64,000 nucleotides of DNA from Chitinophagaceae bacterium (lineage in GTDB: Bacteria; Bacteroidota; Bacteroidia; Chitinophagales; Chitinophagaceae), in NCBI GenBank assembly GCA_016720585.1, contig JADKKH010000002.1, positions 1 through 64,000 of the forward strand, read 5' to 3'. Both the position numbers and the translations under genes were made by a program. This document shows, one piece after another, positions 61,508 to 64,000 of the stretch (position 1 is its first letter; each line of letters starts with the position of its first letter). Below the pieces are notes generated by a model, which was not told the origin of the DNA, did no database searches, and saw nothing but the letters and a program-made list of their open reading frames with translations.

Positions 61508-62494
61508 TTATTTCTCCGCTTTCACTCTTGTGGGTGTTGCTGTTCCTGCCACAATACTTTTAGAACTCAACGCAATCGCTTTAATTATCATTGTCATATT
61601 ATCAAGATCCAGCGTTTCTATATGATCCGTAACCTGGTGGTAGTTTGGTTCATTATCCATTTTGGAAGTTGAAATGGTATGTGCCGGAACACCGAGTTTT
61701 GCAAGTGTGGCATTATCTGAACGATAGAAAAGTTGCTGCCCCGGATATGGATCCGGATAAAAAGTAAACCCGCTTCCTTTTAAATCCCGGCCCAAAATAT
61801 CCCCCATATCCGTTTTATCATAACCCGTGATGTAGGCCGCGTTCTTTCCCCACTTACTTTCCGTACCAATCATTTCAATGTTGAACATGGCAACTACTTT
61901 ATCAGCATTCAACTGCCGGGAAAAATATTGAGAGCCAAATCCTCCCACTTCTTCACCTGTAAAAGCAACAAAGACAATGGTTCGCTCATTTGAATTTAAT
62001 TCCTTAAAATATTTTGCCAGCATTATTACGGCTGTCGTTCCTGCAGCATCATCGTTGGCTCCGTTATAAATAGAATCTCCATTCACTGGGCTGCCAATCC
62101 CTATATGATCATAATGTCCTGAAAAGATCACATATTCCTCTTGCCTGCTTTTTCCAGGTAAGACTGCTACAACATTTGCCAGGGCATATTGTGTGATCCC
62201 AGGCATTGATCTGATCCCATATTTATTCAGTTCTGTTGAGGATAAGGTGAATTCCTGCCGGAAACTGCCGCTGTTATGCCATGTCTGGAGACCGATAGTT
62301 TTAAATTCACCGGCAATAAAATCAGCTGCTTTTTCAATATCCGGGGTAAACGTTTTTCTGCCGTACATATCATCCGCTGCCAGTATTCTTTCAATACGTT
62401 CTACTTCTTTAACATTGATAACCCCTTCAATATGCTGAGCCAACAAAAAAGGAGCTGTTGATAGCAACAACCCCAGCAGGAATATTTTCTTCAT
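61508..62494 (-). CDS. Secreted M28-family aminopeptidase
   Basis: 328 residues with a signal peptide (cut near LLAQ, residue 20). M28 zinc ligands are in FSGHYDHIGIG (His, Asp region), NGANDDAAGTTAV (bridging Asp), FTGEEVGGFGSQYFSRQL (catalytic Glu and Glu ligand), NIEMIG and a C-terminal His in YHQVTDHIETLD. It would remove N-terminal amino acids from peptides in the periplasm or outside. Convergent with the GGGP-synthase-family gene with 2 nt between the stops. Confidence 0.9.
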   Translation of the reverse strand: MKKIFLLGLLLSTAPFLLAQHIEGVINVKEVERIERILAADDMYGRKTFTPDIEKAADFIAGEFKTIGLQTWHNSGSFRQEFTLSSTELNKYGIRSMPGITQYALANVVAVLPGKSRQEEYVIFSGHYDHIGIGSPVNGDSIYNGANDDAAGTTAVIMLAKYFKELNSNERTIVFVAFTGEEVGGFGSQYFSRQLNADKVVAMFNIEMIGTESKWGKNAAYITGYDKTDMGDILGRDLKGSGFTFYPDPYPGQQLFYRSDNATLAKLGVPAHTISTSKMDNEPNYHQVTDHIETLDLDNMTMIIKAIALSSKSIVAGTATPTRVKAEK

Positions 62495-62600
62495 TTCAAG
62501 TTTATCTTAATTGATTATCGCATGTCGAACAAGGAATTATGAATGCAGAGGTAGCTACGACTTCATTATTATGCATGCGCTGTTCATCTGTTCTTCATTC

Positions 62601-63329
62601 TCAAAGGCTCATCATTTCTTTAAACTTCACGGTTTGCCTGCGGCTTACTTCAATTTTCTCGCCACCTTTTAATTCCAACAGCAAACCTCCGTTGAAATAC
62701 GGTTCAATTTTATCGATCATGCGGAGATTAACAATATGTTTACGATTGGCCCGGAAAAATGTCTTCTCATCCAGTCGTTCTTCCAGGGCATTCAGTGACT
62801 TAAGAATAAGTGGCTTGTTGGTCCCAAAAAATACTTTGGCATAGTTGCCTACACTTTCAAACAACCGGATATCATTCAGTTTCACAAACCAGCAACGTTC
62901 GCCATCTTTCACAAATACCTGGTCATTTTCGGTGAGCAGGCTGTTATTAAAATTTTCACCGTCTGCCCTGACCTCTTTATGTTCAGTAAGGTGCAATTTT
63001 TGTATCGCATCGGCCAGGCGTTTAGGCTCGATGGGTTTCAACAAATAATCCAGGGCATTAACTTCAAAGGCCTTGAGCGCAAATTCATCGTAAGCGGTTG
63101 TAAAGATCACCTGGGGTGTTCTTTCGAGTTGCGTCAACATATCAAAACCGGTTTTACCCGGCATTTGAATATCAAGAAAGATCAGGTCAGGCTGCAAACT
63201 GTCTATTTTCGATATGCCTTCATCTGCATTGGCTGCTTCCTCCAGAATTTCTATCTCAGGAAATTCCTGCAAGAGTTTTTTTAATTCAATTCTTGCTAAT
63301 CTTTCATCATCAATGATAATCGCTTTCAT
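62601..63329 (-). CDS. LytTR-family response regulator
   Basis: 242 residues. Receiver domain (residues 1-120) with DDE near the start (IIIDDERLA), phospho-Asp in LIFLDIQMPG and Lys in YLLKPIEPKRL. LytTR DNA-binding domain (about 140-242) with KDGERCWFVKLNDIRLFESVGNYAKV and FRANRKHIVNL. Pairs with the histidine kinase just upstream; typical Bacteroidota regulators of this kind control surface or carbohydrate functions. Confidence 0.93.
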   Translation of the reverse strand: MKAIIIDDERLARIELKKLLQEFPEIEILEEAANADEGISKIDSLQPDLIFLDIQMPGKTGFDMLTQLERTPQVIFTTAYDEFALKAFEVNALDYLLKPIEPKRLADAIQKLHLTEHKEVRADGENFNNSLLTENDQVFVKDGERCWFVKLNDIRLFESVGNYAKVFFGTNKPLILKSLNALEERLDEKTFFRANRKHIVNLRMIDKIEPYFNGGLLLELKGGEKIEVSRRQTVKFKEMMSL

Positions 63330-63402
63330 ATGTTTATTTTAGCTTTAGAATTTTGTTAATCCGAAATCATCAGAAGAGACATTGTTATCGCAATTATAAA
63401 TA

Positions 63403-64000
63403 TTAATGTGTTGTTACCGGCAATAATACCCGTGCTTCTACCAGGGAACCATTGATCTGCTTGATATCGAACCGGGCCTTATCACCATATAATAAATTCA
63501 ACCGGTTGTTGGTACTGGAAATCCCAAAGCCTTCCGCATTAACGGAGCCATTCAGTTGCCCGGTGTTTTGAACAACCAGTTCATGATAATCGCCTTTAAA
63601 ATCGGAGATCACTTTTACGATCCCCCCATTTATTTGTTTACTGATACCGTGTTTAATGGCATTTTCCACCAGCGTTTGAAGCATCATCGGGGGTACCGGT
63701 TGATGGAGGGTATCTTCATCAATCTCGTATTCAACCTTCAGCCGGTCTTCAAAACGCATATTCTCCAATGCCAGGTAATCCTTCACAATAAATAATTCTT
63801 TTTCGAAAGCAACCATCTCCACTTTTTCTGTCTGCATACTGCTCCGGAGAATATTACTTAACTCGGTAATGGCCTTTCTGGCCCTTTGCGGATTTTCATC
63901 CACCAATGCCCGGATACTATTGAGTGAATTAAAAATGAAATGCGGGTTAATATGAGCTTTGATGGTTTTTAACTCCAGTTCCTTAACAAGGGCCTCCAGT
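63403..64000 (-). CDS. LytS-type sensor histidine kinase, cut by the right edge
   Basis: The frame reads from the right edge: KTIKAHINPHFIFNSLNSIRAL, the His_kinase (PF06580) phosphorylation motif with HINPHFIFN, then the ATPase domain (LVENAIKHGISK as N-box, GFGISSTNNRLNLLYG as the G-box). Only the C-terminal 199 residues are within the window. Next to the LytTR regulator at 62601, so a two-component pair. The internal M at 63906 is not the start. Confidence 0.92.
   Translation of the reverse strand, partial: LEALVKELELKTIKAHINPHFIFNSLNSIRALVDENPQRARKAITELSNILRSSMQTEKVEMVAFEKELFIVKDYLALENMRFEDRLKVEYEIDEDTLHQPVPPMMLQTLVENAIKHGISKQINGGIVKVISDFKGDYHELVVQNTGQLNGSVNAEGFGISSTNNRLNLLYGDKARFDIKQINGSLVEARVLLPVTTH

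Overview
The window looks like a Bacteroidota chromosome, most likely Chitinophagaceae or a close relative. The evidence is: promoters of the TTTG-N19-21-TAnnTTTG type ahead of several genes; a 1637-residue repeat protein ending in a type IX secretion (CHU_C type) sorting domain; an aryl-polyene/flexirubin-type pigment operon; a mitochondrial-like citrate synthase; a free-standing PurS; an adenosylcobalamin-dependent (class II) ribonucleotide reductase; and a PcrB/GGGP-synthase-family enzyme. Most of the window is ordinary housekeeping sequence without plasmid, phage, transposase or CRISPR signals.

Region 1-6.6 kb (minus strand) is a tightly packed operon: FAD-dependent halogenase-like oxidoreductase, DUF1702 protein, two small membrane proteins, ketoreductase, dehydratase, acyl carrier protein, ketosynthase, and a second ketosynthase-like protein that runs off the left edge. 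Nearly every gene is broken by single-base frameshifts while the catalytic motifs remain readable. The other 57 kb is almost free of such damage. A tRNA-Ala with a truncated GIY-YIG nuclease fragment behind it marks the boundary.

Region 7-20.5 kb holds citrate synthase, an LptF/G permease, Tgt, a glycosyltransferase, RsmG, a NarL-type response regulator, an M1 peptidase, an iodotyrosine-deiodinase-like flavoprotein, RsmI, PurS, PssA, an S23-type four-helix-bundle gene flanked by inverted repeats, and an aminopeptidase P. Region 20.5-31.7 kb holds PEP carboxykinase, a DUF922 protein, a deoxynucleoside kinase, TrpRS, GatC, two ABC ATPases, a PduO-type cobalamin adenosyltransferase, a lipoprotein esterase, FabI and a KAS III.

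Region 31.8-43.7 kb carries the cluster pheT / coiled-coil protein / zapA / rny, then rplS, tatA, gatA, a lytic transglycosylase, pabB, an acidic disordered protein and purA. Region 43.8-51.2 kb has the giant repeat adhesin-like protein and a RelA/SpoT enzyme. Region 51.2-55.9 kb is tRNA-Leu, tig, two adjacent clpP genes and clpX, a proteostasis block. Region 56-64 kb has the class II ribonucleotide reductase with a DnaA-box-like palindrome upstream, a lipoprotein, the GGGP-synthase homologue, an M28 peptidase and a LytTR/LytS-type two-component pair cut by the right edge.

Functional links: PduO (26 kb) makes the adenosylcobalamin that NrdJ (56 kb) needs. FabI and KAS III are divergent fatty-acid genes. 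GatC and GatA are subunits of the same amidotransferase placed apart. I found no convincing wholly new system. The best leads are the frameshift-saturated pigment operon, the deiodinase homologue, the repeat-flanked S23 gene, the giant repeat protein and the NrdJ upstream region.
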